Assembly: GCF_003693265.1 (NCBI RefSeq)
Contig: NZ_RDRE01000002.1
Coordinates: 62,001-126,000 of the forward strand
Origin: Corynebacterium gottingense
GTDB lineage: Bacteria; Actinomycetota; Actinomycetes; Mycobacteriales; Mycobacteriaceae
DNA length: 64,000 nucleotides
Reading direction: 5' to 3'
In this document: positions 15,338 through 25,202 of the stretch, piece after piece
Numbering within the stretch: the first letter of the stretch is position 1
How the letters are laid out: each line of letters starts with the position of its first letter
Program-made: the position numbers and the translations under genes
Notes under the pieces: generated by a model
The model's database searches: none
What the model was told of the DNA's origin: nothing
What the model saw: the letters and a program-made list of their open reading frames with translations, nothing else

Positions 15338-16588
15338 GTGGCAGAAACCGCGAAAGAGAAGACCACGCCCGAGGCGCCATGGTCAGTCTCCAAGCTCAAC
15401 ACCACCGTGAAGGGGTGGATCGAGCGGCTCGGGTGGCTGTGGGTTGAGGGGCAGCTCGCCCAGATCAACGCGAAGCCAACCTGGAAGCTGTCCTACCTGG
15501 TGCTGCGCGACACGCAGGAGCAGGTCAGCGTGCAGCTCACCGTCAACTCGGGCATGTTGCGCGACATGCCGACCCCGCTGAAGGAAGGCGATCGCGTTGT
15601 CGTGCGCGGCAAGCCCGCGTTCTACGCCGGGCGCGGCACGTTTTCTATGTGGGTCACGGAGATTCGCCACGTCGGTGAGGGTGAGCTGCTCGCGCGCATC
15701 GAGCAGCTGCGCAAGCAGCTCGCCGCGGAGGGGCTGTTCGACCCGGCTCGGAAGCAGCGGCTGCCGTACCTGCCCACCACGATCGGGCTGATCACCGGCA
15801 AGGGCTCGGCCGCGGAGCGCGACGTGCAGTCCGTGGCGCAGCAGCGCTGGCCTGCAGTGCAGTTCCGCACCATCAATACCCCGGTGCAAGGCGCACTCGC
15901 GGTGCCGGCCATTATCGAGGCACTCGAGCAGCTCGACCGCAACCCGGACGTGGACGTCATCATCATCGCCCGCGGCGGCGGCTCGGTGGAGGACCTGCTG
16001 CCCTTTTCGGAGGAGGCGCTCCAGCGCGCGGTCGCGGCCGCGCGCACTCCGGTGGTTTCCGCCATCGGCCACGAGCCGGACACGCCGGTGCTGGACAACG
16101 TCGCGGACCTGCGCGCGGCAACGCCCACCGATGCGGCCAAGCGCGTCGTGCCCGACGTGGCGCAGGAGCGCGCGCTTATCGCGGAGGCGCGCCAGCGCTC
16201 CGCGGCGGCGCTGCGCGGCTGGGTGCGGCGCGAGCGGGACAGCCTCGCTGCGGTGCGGAGTCGCCCCGCGCTCGCGGACCCCATGTCCCCCATCACCAGG
16301 CGGCGCGACGAGCTCGAGCGCGCTCGCACGCAGATTCGCCGCGATGTGACGTACCTGCTGCAGCAGGAGCGCAGCGGCGTGGCGTCGTTACGCGCGCAGG
16401 TTGCGGCGCTCGGCCCCTCCGCGACACTCGCGCGCGGGTACTCGATTGTCCAGGTCCTGCCCCGCGACGGCAGCGGGCCGAACGTGGTCACCAGCATTGA
16501 ACAGGCACCGCCCGGGGCGCAGCTGCGCATCCGCGTGGGCGACGGCTCTATTACCGCGGCCTCGATGGCCAACACACCAGCAGATTAA
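15338..16588 (+). CDS. xseA: Exodeoxyribonuclease VII large subunit
   Basis: 416 residues. The N-terminal OB-fold ([61 protein letters not shown]) binds ssDNA. The catalytic domain includes [42 protein letters not shown] and [13 protein letters not shown], followed by the coiled coil and the C-terminal segment ([10 protein letters not shown]). All family landmarks are intact. GTG start with AGGAGAAAAG just upstream. xseB follows after 10 bases, so both subunits of the ssDNA exonuclease are co-expressed. Confidence 0.96.
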   Translation: MAETAKEKTTPEAPWSVSKLNTTVKGWIERLGWLWVEGQLAQINAKPTWKLSYLVLRDTQEQVSVQLTVNSGMLRDMPTPLKEGDRVVVRGKPAFYAGRGTFSMWVTEIRHVGEGELLARIEQLRKQLAAEGLFDPARKQRLPYLPTTIGLITGKGSAAERDVQSVAQQRWPAVQFRTINTPVQGALAVPAIIEALEQLDRNPDVDVIIIARGGGSVEDLLPFSEEALQRAVAAARTPVVSAIGHEPDTPVLDNVADLRAATPTDAAKRVVPDVAQERALIAEARQRSAAALRGWVRRERDSLAAVRSRPALADPMSPITRRRDELERARTQIRRDVTYLLQQERSGVASLRAQVAALGPSATLARGYSIVQVLPRDGSGPNVVTSIEQAPPGAQLRIRVGDGSITAASMANTPAD

Positions 16589-16598
16589 AGGAGACACT

Positions 16599-16874
16599 AT
16601 GGCAGACAACACTTTCGGCGCGGGCGAGGCCGGCGAGAACGCGTTCCCGGACCCGCAGGACCTCAGCTACGAGCAGGCCCGCGACGAGCTCATTGAGACG
16701 GTAAAGATCCTGGAGCTCGGCCAGATGAGCCTCGACGAGTCACTTAAGTACTGGGAGCGCGGCGAGGCGCTTGCCAAGCGGTGCGAGGTGCTTCTCGACG
16801 GAGCGTCGCAGCGCGTCGAAGCCGCCATCCAATCCCGCTCCGGGGACGGCGACGACGGCAACGCGTCCAATTAA
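16599..16874 (+). CDS. xseB: Exodeoxyribonuclease VII small subunit
   Basis: 91 residues with the XseB helical hairpin: [54 protein letters not shown]. Several copies wrap the coiled coil of XseA. The ATG at 16599 has AAAGGAG 8 bases upstream and follows the xseA stop directly. The last four bases overlap the convergent DUF4245 gene, so the two mRNAs are complementary at their ends. Confidence 0.95.
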   Translation: MADNTFGAGEAGENAFPDPQDLSYEQARDELIETVKILELGQMSLDESLKYWERGEALAKRCEVLLDGASQRVEAAIQSRSGDGDDGNASN

Positions 16875-17446
16875 CTCTGCGCCGGCAGCGGTGCCGCGGT
16901 GAGCGCCGCCTCAATCAGCGCGCGGAACTCCTCCTCGGTGCCGGCGCCCGTGACGAGGAACCGCGACTGCCCGGCGTCGACGGCCCACAGGTCGCGCACG
17001 TCGTCGGACGCAGAGGTGTACACCTGCGCTTCCGTGCCGCCCACGTCAACGGAGCGCTGCAGCTCGCGCGGTTTCTGGTCGGCCCCCCGCACCGCCTTGT
17101 CCAGCGGGGCGCCCGTCTGCGTCAGCTGGAGGTAGCCCCCGTCGGCCGTGACCCAGCCGACGGTCGGCGCGGGCGCCTGTTCAATCATCGCGCGGCGGGC
17201 GGAGTTGGTCACCCAGCCCGCCGGCGCCTCGGGGTAGACCACCGGGAAATTCACGGAGCGGGCCTCCATGTCCAGGAACGTACGCGCGTCGACCTCCTGT
17301 ACCGGCCCCTGCTCCGGCTTGCCGGGGTTGAACGTGCACAGACCGGTCGCGCCGACCGCCACGAGCATGATCACCACGATCAACACCATGTTGAGCGCGA
17401 TGTTTCGTCCGTCCTGAAAGATGCGGGTGCTGCTGTTACTTGCCAC
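16871..17446 (-). CDS. DUF4245 family membrane-anchored protein
   Basis: 191 residues. A short basic start, one membrane helix (about 18-36, [20 protein letters not shown]) and an extracytoplasmic domain with the DUF4245 pattern ([61 protein letters not shown]). The gene sits between xseAB and glpX as in mycobacteria (the Rv1100 neighbourhood), so it belongs to the ancestral block. Function unknown; topology suggests a cell-envelope role. Confidence 0.85.
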   Translation of the reverse strand: MASNSSTRIFQDGRNIALNMVLIVVIMLVAVGATGLCTFNPGKPEQGPVQEVDARTFLDMEARSVNFPVVYPEAPAGWVTNSARRAMIEQAPAPTVGWVTADGGYLQLTQTGAPLDKAVRGADQKPRELQRSVDVGGTEAQVYTSASDDVRDLWAVDAGQSRFLVTGAGTEEEFRALIEAALTAAPLPAQS

Positions 17447-17677
17447 GTAGGCCAGTATGGCACGCGGCGTGGTCCACCCCCGAATTTGTCAGCCGCCGCG
17501 GCCGCACCGACGCGCGGGCCACGCATCCGCCCTGCTGGGGTGCGTCGTCCCCCGAATTGGTGGAATTCGGTGCCGAAACCGGGCGCAAAAGTGCGACAAT
17601 GAGACGGTGCGGTGTGGTGTCGGTTCACCCCCGTTGATGTTCGATGCATGTATTTACGCCCAGGAGGCCACATTTCG

Positions 17678-18697
17678 ATGTCTGAATCGAAGTCCACAGA
17701 GTACTTCCCCGACCGCAACCTTGCGATGGAGCTCGTCCGCGTCACGGAGGCCGCAGCGCTGGCCTCGGGGCGCTGGGTTGGCCGCGGGAAGAAGAACGAG
17801 GGCGACGGCGCGGCCGTCGACGCGATGCGCAAGATGATCAACTCCGTGAGCATGGACGGCGTCATCGTGATTGGCGAGGGCGAGAAGGACGAGGCCCCCA
17901 TGCTCTTCAACGGCGAGCAGGTAGGCAACGGCGAGGGCGCCCGCGTCGACCTGGCGGTGGACCCGGTCGACGGGACCCGCCTCATGGCGGAGGGCCGTCC
18001 GAACGCTATTTCCGTCATCGCCGCTGCGGACCGCGGGGCGATGTACAACCCGAAGGACGCGTTCTACATGAACAAGATTGCGGTCGGCCCGGAGGCCGCC
18101 GGCCACATCGACATCACCGCGTCTGTCGCCGACAACGTTCAGGCCGTCGCGAAGGCGAAGGGCGTGCGCCCGAATGAGGTCACGGTGGTCGTGTTGGACC
18201 GCCCGCGCCACAAGCAGCTTGTCGACGAAATCCGCGCCGCCGGTGCCAAAGTCCGCTTCATCATGGACGGCGACGTCGCAGGTGCGATCGCCGCCGCGCA
18301 AGACACCAACTCCATCGACATGGCCATGGGCATCGGCGGCACCCCGGAGGGCGTCATCACCGCGTGCGCGCTGAAGTGCCTCGGCGGCGACATCCAGGGC
18401 ATGCTCGCACCGCAGTCCGAGGAGGAGCGCGAGAAGGTACTCGCCGCGGGCCACGACCTCGACCACGTGCTGACCATCGACGAGCTGGTCACCTCCGATA
18501 ACTGCTACTTCGCCGCCACCGGCGTGACCAACGGCGACATGCTGCGCGGCGTGTCCTACCGCAGGAACGGCGCCACCACCCGCTCCCTGGTGATGCGCTC
18601 AAAGTCCGGCACGGTCCGCTACGTGGAGTCCCTGCACAAGCTGGCCAAGCTGCAGCAGTACTCCGTCGTCGACTACTCGGACCCCACCCACGAGTAG
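17678..18697 (+). CDS. glpX: Class II fructose-1,6-bisphosphatase GlpX
   Basis: 339 residues. A metal-dependent phosphatase of gluconeogenesis and the main FBPase in corynebacteria and mycobacteria. The metal and substrate motifs GEGEKDEAP (66-74) and DPVDGT (95-100) and the GIGGTPEG loop are intact. The ATG at 17678 is chosen for AGGAGG 10 bases upstream and because [26 protein letters not shown] is the family N-terminus. A GACAAT -10 near 17592 gives a leader of roughly 75 bases. Followed by fumC in the same direction, as in M. tuberculosis. Confidence 0.96.
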   Translation: MSESKSTEYFPDRNLAMELVRVTEAAALASGRWVGRGKKNEGDGAAVDAMRKMINSVSMDGVIVIGEGEKDEAPMLFNGEQVGNGEGARVDLAVDPVDGTRLMAEGRPNAISVIAAADRGAMYNPKDAFYMNKIAVGPEAAGHIDITASVADNVQAVAKAKGVRPNEVTVVVLDRPRHKQLVDEIRAAGAKVRFIMDGDVAGAIAAAQDTNSIDMAMGIGGTPEGVITACALKCLGGDIQGMLAPQSEEEREKVLAAGHDLDHVLTIDELVTSDNCYFAATGVTNGDMLRGVSYRRNGATTRSLVMRSKSGTVRYVESLHKLAKLQQYSVVDYSDPTHE

Positions 18698-18734
18698 CGC
18701 CCCTCCCCCACATCGGACGGTCGCGAACTGGGAC

Positions 18735-18765
18735 GACCGCGCCCGGCGGGAAAAAGGGGCATAAT
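18735..18765 (+). promoter_or_regulatory. Probable fumC promoter
   Basis: CATAAT at 18760-18765 is a good -10 about 55 bases before the fumC ATG, which has its own AAAGGA ribosome-binding site. No clear -35. A GGTCG/CGACC dyad lies upstream. Confidence 0.4.
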
Positions 18766-18819
18766 CGTGAGCTCAAGAATATTGTGACCAACCACGCAAG
18801 TAAGTAAAGGACGTTAGTT

Positions 18820-20220
18820 ATGGCAGAACAGCAGTACCGCATCGAGCATGACACTATGGGCGAGGTCAAGGTGCCTGTCGACGCCCTCTGGCGCGCCCAG
18901 ACCCAGCGCGCCGTAGAGAACTTCCCCATCTCCGGCCGCGGCCTGGAAGACCAGCAGATCCGCGCTCTCGGCCTGCTCAAGGCTGCCTGCGCGCAGGTGA
19001 ACAAGGACCTGGGCAAGCTGGACGCCGAGAAGGCGGACGCAATCATTGCCGCCGCGAAGGAGATCGCTGACGGCAAGCACAACGACCAGTTCCCCATCGA
19101 CGTGTTCCAGACAGGCTCCGGTACCTCGTCCAACATGAATACCAACGAGGTCATCGCCTCCATCGCGAAGGCGAACGGCGTTGAGGTCCACCCGAACGAC
19201 GACGTCAACATGGGCCAGTCCTCCAACGACACCTTCCCCACCGCGACCCACGTGGCGGCGACGGAAGCCGCGGTCCAGGACCTGATTCCGGGCCTCGAGG
19301 TCCTGCAGAAGTCCCTGGCCGCAAAGGCTGACGAGTGGCACGAGGTGGTCAAGTCCGGCCGCACCCACCTCATGGACGCCACCCCGGTGACCCTGGGCCA
19401 GGAGTTCTCCGGCTACGCCCGCCAGATCGAGCTGGGCATCCAGCGCGTCCAGGGCACTGTCGAGCGCCTCGGCGAGCTGGCCATCGGCGGCACGGCCGTC
19501 GGCACCGGCATCAACACGCCGGCCGAGTTCGGCGGCAAGGTCACCGAGGAGCTGAAGAAGCTCACCGGTGTTGACGCCCTGTCCGAGGCGGCCAACCACT
19601 TCGAGGCCCAGGCGAACCGCGACGCGCTCGTCGAGTTCTCCGGCGCGATGCGCTCCGTGGCCGTTTCCTTCTACAAGATCGCTAATGACATCCGCCTGAT
19701 GGGCTCCGGCCCGCTCGCCGGCTTCGGCGAGATCCACCTGCCGGACCTGCAGCCGGGCTCCTCCATCATGCCGGGCAAGGTCAACCCCGTGCTGTGCGAG
19801 ACCGCCACCCAGGTCTCCGCCCAGGTCATCGGCAACGACGCCGCGATCGCCTTCGGCGGCACCCAGGGCCAGTTCGAGCTCAACGTCTTCATCCCGATGA
19901 TGGCGCGCAACGTCCTCGAGTCCTCGCGTCTGCTGGCCAACACGGCCCGCCAGTTTGCCACCAAGCTTGTCGACGGGATCGAGCCCGACGTCGAGCGCAT
20001 GCGCGGCCTTGCCGAGTCCTCCCCGTCCATCGTGACCCCGCTGAACTCCGCGATTGGTTACGAAAACGCGGCGAAGGTGGCCAAGCACGCGATCAAGGAG
20101 GGCATCACCATCCGCCAGGCCGTGATCGACCTCGGCTTCGTCGATGGCGAGAAGCTCACCGAAGAGGAGCTGGACAAGCGCCTCGACGTGCTCTCGATGG
20201 CCAACACCGATCGCAACTAA
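18820..20220 (+). CDS. fumC: Class II fumarate hydratase
   Basis: 466 residues, iron-independent fumarase of the TCA cycle. Visible are [16 protein letters not shown], the catalytic-site [22 protein letters not shown], and the fumarase/aspartase signature [11 protein letters not shown] at about residues 313-323 on the mobile loop with the catalytic Ser. Length is normal. AAAGGA precedes the ATG. A strong terminator (20241-20276) follows the stop. The pair glpX-fumC is conserved across the order. Confidence 0.97.
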   Translation: MAEQQYRIEHDTMGEVKVPVDALWRAQTQRAVENFPISGRGLEDQQIRALGLLKAACAQVNKDLGKLDAEKADAIIAAAKEIADGKHNDQFPIDVFQTGSGTSSNMNTNEVIASIAKANGVEVHPNDDVNMGQSSNDTFPTATHVAATEAAVQDLIPGLEVLQKSLAAKADEWHEVVKSGRTHLMDATPVTLGQEFSGYARQIELGIQRVQGTVERLGELAIGGTAVGTGINTPAEFGGKVTEELKKLTGVDALSEAANHFEAQANRDALVEFSGAMRSVAVSFYKIANDIRLMGSGPLAGFGEIHLPDLQPGSSIMPGKVNPVLCETATQVSAQVIGNDAAIAFGGTQGQFELNVFIPMMARNVLESSRLLANTARQFATKLVDGIEPDVERMRGLAESSPSIVTPLNSAIGYENAAKVAKHAIKEGITIRQAVIDLGFVDGEKLTEEELDKRLDVLSMANTDRN

Positions 20221-20240
20221 TCGGCCCCGCCGGTTAGGAT

Positions 20241-20276
20241 AAGTCCCCAGTATCACTACCGAGCTGGGGACTTTTT
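20241..20276 (+). terminator. Intrinsic terminator after fumC
   Basis: AAGTCCCCAG pairs with CTGGGGACTT across a loop of about 12 bases and is followed by a T run. The next gene starts at 20278, directly at the end of the T run. Confidence 0.85.
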
Positions 20277-20277
20277 C

Positions 20278-20793
20278 ATGCCTGATTCCTTTTCCGAGCT
20301 GCGCCACGCGGGCGGCTCCAACAAGCCGTGGGTCGCCGGCGGCGTCTTCGCGCTCGCGCTCGCCCTCATCGGCGTCGCGCTCGCCGCCGCGTACTGGTCA
20401 AGCAACCCGCACAACAATTCCGTCCCGGCCACGGTTACCGTCACCGCGCAGCCGTCCGCGCCCGGCCCGGACCTCGCCCCGGCGGGCACCTACTCCGGCA
20501 CCTTCGTCCGCCTCGCGGAGACCACCGATGGTGCGAATACGCTATCGTGGCCGGTCGTCGCCACGTTCGGCGGCGGCACGGCGACCGTCACCTACCCAAA
20601 CAGCGGGTGCAGTGCGCTTATCGACGCCACGCTCCACCATCACCCACTCACCGACAAGTGCGAGACCGCGAACGGCGCCGACGCGCGCTGGGAGGTTGCC
20701 GTGCCCGACAACGGGCTCGTCGAGCTCACCTACCTTGAGGACGACCAGCGGATCGCCGGCGGCACTCTCTCAATCGGGTTTGACCGGGCATAA
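20278..20793 (+). CDS. Hypothetical membrane-anchored secreted protein
   Basis: 171 residues: a 20-residue cytoplasmic start, a membrane helix (about 22-42, GGVFALALALIGVALAAAYW), a Pro/Thr-rich linker and a small extracytoplasmic domain with two cysteines (GCSALIDATLHHHPLTDKCETANG) that could form a disulfide. I do not recognise a family. Its ATG lies directly behind the T run of the fumC terminator, so it either needs a promoter within the hairpin (TAGGAT at 20235-20240 is a candidate) or depends on read-through. The motif GTGGCGTCGATAAGC lies here on the minus strand (20616-20630). Confidence 0.7.
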   Translation: MPDSFSELRHAGGSNKPWVAGGVFALALALIGVALAAAYWSSNPHNNSVPATVTVTAQPSAPGPDLAPAGTYSGTFVRLAETTDGANTLSWPVVATFGGGTATVTYPNSGCSALIDATLHHHPLTDKCETANGADARWEVAVPDNGLVELTYLEDDQRIAGGTLSIGFDRA

Positions 20794-20811
20794 ACAGACG
20801 ATTTGCCAAAC

Positions 20812-20845
20812 TTTGCACTGAGTGTAAGATTGCACTCCGTGCAAA
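20812..20845 (+). promoter_or_regulatory. Two abutting 17-bp palindromes (TetR operator) over a leaderless promoter
   Basis: TTTGCAC-TGA-GTGTAAG (20812-20828) and ATTGCAC-TCC-GTGCAAA (20829-20845) lie head to tail. The -10 TAAGAT (20825-20830) sits across their junction, 8 bases before the GTG at 20839, so repressor binding would block its own transcription. A related site lies before the MMPL gene (62236-62252). Confidence 0.7.
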
Positions 20846-21483
20846 ATTCACAGTCTTCCGCAAACGCGTGGGAGGTGAAGCGACAGCGCACCAGGCGGCG
20901 CATCTTTGAAGCGGCTATGGACCTGGTCGAGGCACACGGAATCGACAACACGACCGTCGAGGACATCTGCCAAGCCGCCGACATCTCCCGGCGCACCTTT
21001 TTCAACTACATGGACTCCAAGGACCACGCAATCCTTGGAGCATTCCCCTTCGATCTCACCGAAGACGGACTCGAGGCCATCGCGTCAACGCCCTCGGACA
21101 ACCTTGTCGCGCTCATCATCGAGTCGCTCGAGGAGCACCCCGAGGCCGCAGACCAAGAGCACCTCGCCCGTCGGCGCAAGCTACTCCACCAGCACGTGGA
21201 GCTTGAGAGCGCCGCGATGGTTCGCAAAAGGGAGGCAATGAAGGCATTGTGGCGTGCCGTCGATAAGCACTTTGCACAACATCCGCAAGACCGAAAGCTC
21301 GACGGACCGGTCGAGGAAGAAATCCACGCAGTTGTGGAGATCTTCTTCTTCGCCGTCTCCCGCTATCTCCACCTTCCGGAACGACCGGAAGGCACCCTGA
21401 AAGCCAACCTGCTGCGCGCAGGCGCCATGTTTACTGAGTTTACAAAGGAACTGAAATGGAACAATCCGGTAACTCCGGCGTAA
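20839..21483 (+). CDS. TetR-family repressor of the adjacent MFS efflux gene
   Basis: 214 residues with an N-terminal TetR HTH ([51 protein letters not shown]) and a helical ligand-binding domain. The GTG at 20839 is chosen because a -10 (TAAGAT) lies 8 bases upstream; a TTG 36 bases earlier would start inside the operator. It overlaps the MFS gene by 28 bases, so the two are co-translated. The arrangement resembles the C. glutamicum cgmR-cgmA multidrug pair. The inducer is unknown. Confidence 0.88.
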   Translation: MQNSQSSANAWEVKRQRTRRRIFEAAMDLVEAHGIDNTTVEDICQAADISRRTFFNYMDSKDHAILGAFPFDLTEDGLEAIASTPSDNLVALIIESLEEHPEAADQEHLARRRKLLHQHVELESAAMVRKREAMKALWRAVDKHFAQHPQDRKLDGPVEEEIHAVVEIFFFAVSRYLHLPERPEGTLKANLLRAGAMFTEFTKELKWNNPVTPA

Positions 21484-23033
21484 CAACCGGGAGCACCGTC
21501 GTTGAAGGCGGTGCAAAGCAACACATTGGACTGATTTTCACGGCCCTCCTGCTCACCATGCTGATGAGCTCCATGGGCCAGATGATCTTCTCCACCGCCC
21601 TGCCGACCATCGTCGGCGAACTCGGCGGCGTTGACCACATGAGCTGGGTCATCTCCGCGTTCCTCATCACCATGACCATCGCGATGCCGATCAACGGCAA
21701 GTTTGGCGACGGCTTGGGACGCAAGTGGTTTTACGTCGGCTCGATCGGCCTCTTCGTCATCGGCTCCGCCCTGGGCGGCTTCGCGCACACCATGACGCTG
21801 CTTATCATCGGCCGCGCCGTGCAGGGCCTTGGTGCCGGCGGCATGATGGTGAACTCGCAATCCATCATCGCCGAGGTCGTCCCCGCCCGCGAACGCGGCA
21901 AGTACATGGGCGTTATGGGCGCCATGTTCGGCGTCGCCTCCGTGCTCGGCCCTGTCCTGGGCGGCTGGTTCACCGACGGCCCGGGCTGGCGCTGGGGCCT
22001 GTGGATGAACATCCCGCTCGGCATTCTGGCCATGCTGGTTTCTGCCTCCGTCCTTCGCCTGCGCAAGGGTTCCGAGGGCCCGCTTAACGCCGACTGGCTC
22101 GGCATGGTGCTGATGATTATCGGCACCACCAGCCTGATCCTCACCACCACATGGGGCGGTACCCAGTACGAGTGGGGCAGCACGACCATCCTGACCACGA
22201 TCGCTATCGCCGTGGTTGCCATCGTCGCATTCGTCTTCGTTGAGCTGCGTGCGAAGAACCCGATGATCCCGATGGGCCTGTTCAAGAACCGGAACATGGC
22301 GCTCACCACCGCCGCCGGCACGGTGCTCGGGATGGCAATGGTCGGCGCACTCGCCTACCTGCCCACCTACCTGCAGATGGTGCACGAGATGACCCCGACG
22401 AACGCGGGTCTCATGATGATTCCGATGGTGCTGGGCATGCTGGGCACCGGCATGACCGTCGGCTTTGTCATCTCTCGCACCGGCCGCTACAAGATGTACC
22501 CGCTGGTGGGTATGGCCATCACCGCCGTCGGCATGTTCCTCTTCTCCCGCCTCACCGTCGAGACCTCGCTGGTCATGCTGGGCATCTACATGTTCATCTT
22601 CGGCTTCGGCCTCGGCCTGGTCATGCAGGTGCTGGTCCTGATCGTGCAGAACTCCTTCCCGGTTGCCATGGTCGGCACCGCGACGGCGACGAACAACTTT
22701 TTCCGCCAGCTCGGTTCCTCCATCGGCGCCTCCCTGGTTGGCTCGCTGTTCATCCACAACATGCGCACCCACATGGAGGAGCGCATGCCTGAGGCGATGG
22801 CACAGCTGCCGCCCGAGCAGGCGCAGGCGATCGGCCAGCAGTTCAGCGGCGGCAGCAGCAACCTCACGCCGCACCAGGTGGCGCAGCTGCCCGACGCGAT
22901 CCGCGAGGTCGTGCTGACCAGCTACAACGACGGCCTCACCCCGGTCTTCCTGATGATCGTACCGCTCGCCGTCATCGCCTTCCTCCTGCTCATCCCGATC
23001 ACTGAGGATCCGCTGAAGGAAACTGTGGACTAG
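21456..23033 (+). CDS. MFS multidrug transporter, DHA2 (14-TM, EmrB/QacA) family
   Basis: 525 residues with about 14 hydrophobic helices. The family motifs are motif A in the 2-3 loop ([12 protein letters not shown]), motif C in helix 5 ([22 protein letters not shown], the antiporter GP-dipeptide) and [13 protein letters not shown] proton/drug antiporter of the plasma membrane is expected. AAAGGAAC precedes the ATG, which lies inside the tetR gene. A perfect hairpin terminator ends the operon. Likely induced when the TetR protein releases the two palindromes at 20812. Confidence 0.92.
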   Translation: MEQSGNSGVTTGSTVVEGGAKQHIGLIFTALLLTMLMSSMGQMIFSTALPTIVGELGGVDHMSWVISAFLITMTIAMPINGKFGDGLGRKWFYVGSIGLFVIGSALGGFAHTMTLLIIGRAVQGLGAGGMMVNSQSIIAEVVPARERGKYMGVMGAMFGVASVLGPVLGGWFTDGPGWRWGLWMNIPLGILAMLVSASVLRLRKGSEGPLNADWLGMVLMIIGTTSLILTTTWGGTQYEWGSTTILTTIAIAVVAIVAFVFVELRAKNPMIPMGLFKNRNMALTTAAGTVLGMAMVGALAYLPTYLQMVHEMTPTNAGLMMIPMVLGMLGTGMTVGFVISRTGRYKMYPLVGMAITAVGMFLFSRLTVETSLVMLGIYMFIFGFGLGLVMQVLVLIVQNSFPVAMVGTATATNNFFRQLGSSIGASLVGSLFIHNMRTHMEERMPEAMAQLPPEQAQAIGQQFSGGSSNLTPHQVAQLPDAIREVVLTSYNDGLTPVFLMIVPLAVIAFLLLIPITEDPLKETVD

Positions 23034-23054
23034 GAAGAGCCACTGACCAACACA

Positions 23055-23092
23055 AAGGAGCCACCCTGGCACTCGCCAGGGTGGCTCCTTTT
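23055..23092 (+). terminator. Strong intrinsic terminator after the TetR-MFS operon
   Basis: A perfect 16-bp stem (AAGGAGCCACCCTGGC with its complement) with a 4-base loop (ACTC), followed by TT. It also lies just beyond the stop of the convergent acetyltransferase gene. Confidence 0.9.
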
Positions 23093-23107
23093 CTGCGTTC
23101 TTCGGAC

Positions 23108-23638
23108 CTACTTTTCGTCGGGCTTTGGCAGCAGCAGCTCGTATATGTCGGAGTCGCGCCACTCGCCGGCGCGCTCGCCGTACGTCATCTTCGCCATGTG
23201 GTGGAAGGTGCCGATCTTTTCAAACCCGCGGGAGATGTGCAGGCCCGCGGAGCCGGTGTTCTCCGGGAAGATCCACGAGTGAATCGACCACTTGTCCAGC
23301 GCAACGCAGGTCTCGATCAGCTTGTCCAGCAGCGCGCCGGACACGCCCATGCCGCGCGAATCGGGGTGCGTGTAGATCGAATCCTCAACCACGCCATGGA
23401 ACACGCTTCGCGACGACGCCTTCGCCGCGGCAACCCAACCGAGCACCTTGTCGTCGTCAAGCGCATCAACGGCGACGAAAACGGTCTCGATGATCTTACC
23501 GCGGGAGAACGCCTCCCACGTCTGCCCCTTCGTCTCGTAGGTGGCGTTTCCAGTGCTCAAGCCCATCTCATAGATCTCACGGACCTGCGGGTAGTCCTCA
23601 GGGCGGATCGGACGAATATTTAAACCGTTTTTGGCCAT
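23108..23638 (-). CDS. GNAT N-acetyltransferase, phosphinothricin-acetyltransferase-like
   Basis: 176 residues. The GNAT fold begins at LNIRPIRPEDYPQVREIYEMGLSTGNATYET, the N-terminal pattern of Pat/Bar-type enzymes, and contains the acetyl-CoA loop HPDSRGMGVSGALLDKLIE and the terminal GSAGLHISRGFEKIGTF strand. It would acetylate an amine such as methionine sulfoximine or phosphinothricin-like compounds; the true substrate is unknown. The ATG at 23638 is preferred because a GACAAT -10 lies 7 bases upstream on this strand. Confidence 0.85.
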   Translation of the reverse strand: MAKNGLNIRPIRPEDYPQVREIYEMGLSTGNATYETKGQTWEAFSRGKIIETVFVAVDALDDDKVLGWVAAAKASSRSVFHGVVEDSIYTHPDSRGMGVSGALLDKLIETCVALDKWSIHSWIFPENTGSAGLHISRGFEKIGTFHHMAKMTYGERAGEWRDSDIYELLLPKPDEK

Positions 23639-23689
23639 GCGCACTATTGTCATGGCCTTCGAAGTAGCGCGCAAACCGCGCACGAAAAA

Positions 23690-23724
23690 CGCCCCACCAC
23701 CAGGGTTTTCCTGGTAATGGGGCG
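23690..23724 (-). terminator. Hairpin between the acetyltransferase promoter region and the LGFP gene end
   Basis: CGCCCCA and ACCAGG pair with CCTGGT and TGGGGCG around a short TTTT loop. It lies just past the stop of the LGFP lipoprotein (read leftwards) and probably ends that transcript. Confidence 0.6.
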
Positions 23725-23751
23725 CGAGCTATAGCGTAACGCTACGCCAGA

Positions 23752-24348
23752 CTAGTGCTGGTTGATGATCGGGCCGAACTCGCCGTTGTCGCCGCGGGTC
23801 CACTCGATGGTGCCGTGCTCGAACTCCTGGATCCAGCCAGACTCGGACGGCAGCGGGGTCTCCGCCTCGAGCGGGAAGCCGAGGGTCTCGGCGTGGTTGC
23901 CGTTGATCCACTCGTTCGCAATCTCGCCCCAGATCGGCGCGCCGCCGGTGTTCTCGTTCCAGGTGACGTAGTGCTCGCCGTCGTAGGAGACGATCCAGCC
24001 GTTCGCGGTCTCCTCGATGGAAGCCGGCTCGCCCCATGCCGGGTCGGCGTACTTATCGATGGCCGCCGCCAGATCGTTCGGGACCATCGCGGTCTCGCCG
24101 TCCGCGGTAGCGATTTCGGTGGTGTCACCCTCAGCGCCGGCAGCAGCGCCCGCGCCTGCAGCGCCGTCTTCGCCCTCAGCGCCGTCCTCGGCGCCAGCGG
24201 TCTCGGTGGCGGTAGCGGTCTCGGTCGCGGTCTCCTCGACCACGGTGGTGCCGTTCTCGCTGTCGCCCTCGTCGGAGGAGCAAGCGACCAGGCCGGTGGC
24301 CAGGGTCAGCGCAGCTGCGGAAGCGACGATCTTGCGGGAGATGCTCAT
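23752..24348 (-). CDS. Secreted lipoprotein with LGFP repeats
   Basis: 198 residues. Signal peptide with lipobox (ALTLATGLVACSS, cleavage before the Cys at about 23), then a low-complexity Thr/Glu/Gly/Ala linker to about residue 85 and a C-terminal part with LGFP-type repeats (AETLGFPLEAETPLPSESGWIQEFEHGTIEW and preceding NENTGGAPIWGEIANEWI). LGFP repeats are thought to attach proteins to the mycolic-acid/arabinogalactan envelope in this order. The ATG at 24348 is used; the TTG two codons earlier is less likely. Confidence 0.85.
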   Translation of the reverse strand: MSISRKIVASAAALTLATGLVACSSDEGDSENGTTVVEETATETATATETAGAEDGAEGEDGAAGAGAAAGAEGDTTEIATADGETAMVPNDLAAAIDKYADPAWGEPASIEETANGWIVSYDGEHYVTWNENTGGAPIWGEIANEWINGNHAETLGFPLEAETPLPSESGWIQEFEHGTIEWTRGDNGEFGPIINQH

Positions 24349-24512
24349 AAACAAAACCTTTCGTTGTGTCGTTTACGTGACGTGACCATTATGCAAGCTA
24401 TACATTCCCACGCCGTTTTACCCCACCCGAACGGGGGTAAAATCTCCCGCTCCCCTTGCAGAATCCTGCACCATCCCCATGGATAGCAAACAAAAAGTGT
24501 GCACATCCCGCA

Positions 24513-25178
24513 CTAGTTCCGTCCGCGCCGCCTTCCCCGTCCACGCGGCTGGATCGCTTTCCCCTTCTTCCGCTTCTTGTGGCTCTTATGGCTCTTCTGG
24601 GCCGCGTTGGCGCGCGAGGACCGCACCGAGCGCCCCTTGGTGATCCCCACGAAGTCCTGGATCGCGTCGCAGTCGTCGTCCTTGCGCCACACCAGCGCGA
24701 TCGGCGTCGGCGCGACCGATGGTCCCGCCACCTCGAGCGGCACGACCTGCTTCTTTGACAGGTGCTTGAGCAACGGCAGCGGTCCGTACGCCACTCCGAC
24801 GTTCGCAGCGACGACCTGCAGCGCTTCGCGCAGCGCGTCCACGTCGGGCCGGTGCGAAAACGGCAGGTTTACGTACTCGTCGGCGAGGTCCGATTCCGCG
24901 ACCTGCTCCCCCACCTCCGCGTACACGGAGTCCTTGGGCACGGCGACCCCGGGGGCTTCCTCGTAGAGGCGGACCATGTGGAAGTCCTCGCTCGCGGCGT
25001 CGAGGCGCGGGTCCGGGAGGCGGAGCAGGGCGACGGTGGGTGGGGAAGAGGGGGCGTCGATAAGCACTGCCCAGGGGTCGGCGGCATCGATGGCCTCGAC
25101 GGAGTCCCCCGTGGCCTCCTGATAGCGCCGGATCCATTTGCTGGGCGCGGAACCTGTGACGAAGACGAGGGAGAGCAT
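24513..25178 (-). CDS. LysR substrate-binding-domain protein without HTH, with basic tail
   Basis: 221 residues. The middle (about 60-175) resembles the LysR/PBP2 effector domain: FHMVRLYEEAPGVAVPKDS, DVDALREALQVVAANVGVAYGPLPLLKHLS and PTPIALVWRKDD. No winged-helix DNA-binding domain precedes it, and a LysR-type N-terminus is not encoded upstream. The last 40 residues are almost only Lys, Arg, Ser and Gly (SHKSHKKRKKGKAIQP, RGRRRGRN), a possible nucleic-acid contact. It is divergent from a DUF5997 gene with 24 bases between starts, so the two may share control. Function unknown. Confidence 0.75.
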   Translation of the reverse strand: MLSLVFVTGSAPSKWIRRYQEATGDSVEAIDAADPWAVLIDAPSSPPTVALLRLPDPRLDAASEDFHMVRLYEEAPGVAVPKDSVYAEVGEQVAESDLADEYVNLPFSHRPDVDALREALQVVAANVGVAYGPLPLLKHLSKKQVVPLEVAGPSVAPTPIALVWRKDDDCDAIQDFVGITKGRSVRSSRANAAQKSHKSHKKRKKGKAIQPRGRGRRRGRN

Positions 25179-25189
25179 GCCCAGAATGC

Positions 25190-25195
25190 TACCGT
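25190..25195 (+). promoter_or_regulatory. -10 (TACCGT) of leaderless DUF5997 gene
   Basis: TACCGT ends 7 bases before the ATG at 25203. It lies in the 24-base gap between divergent start codons. Confidence 0.5.
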
Positions 25196-25202
25196 GTGCA
25201 GC

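Noticed and set aside
21363..23162. 599-codon minus-strand frame opposite the MFS gene
   Set aside because: His/Asp/Glu-rich antisense translation of membrane-protein codons; no family, no start signals.
24513..25178. Calling the gene a LysR transcription regulator
   Set aside because: It lacks the DNA-binding domain; only the effector-binding part is present.
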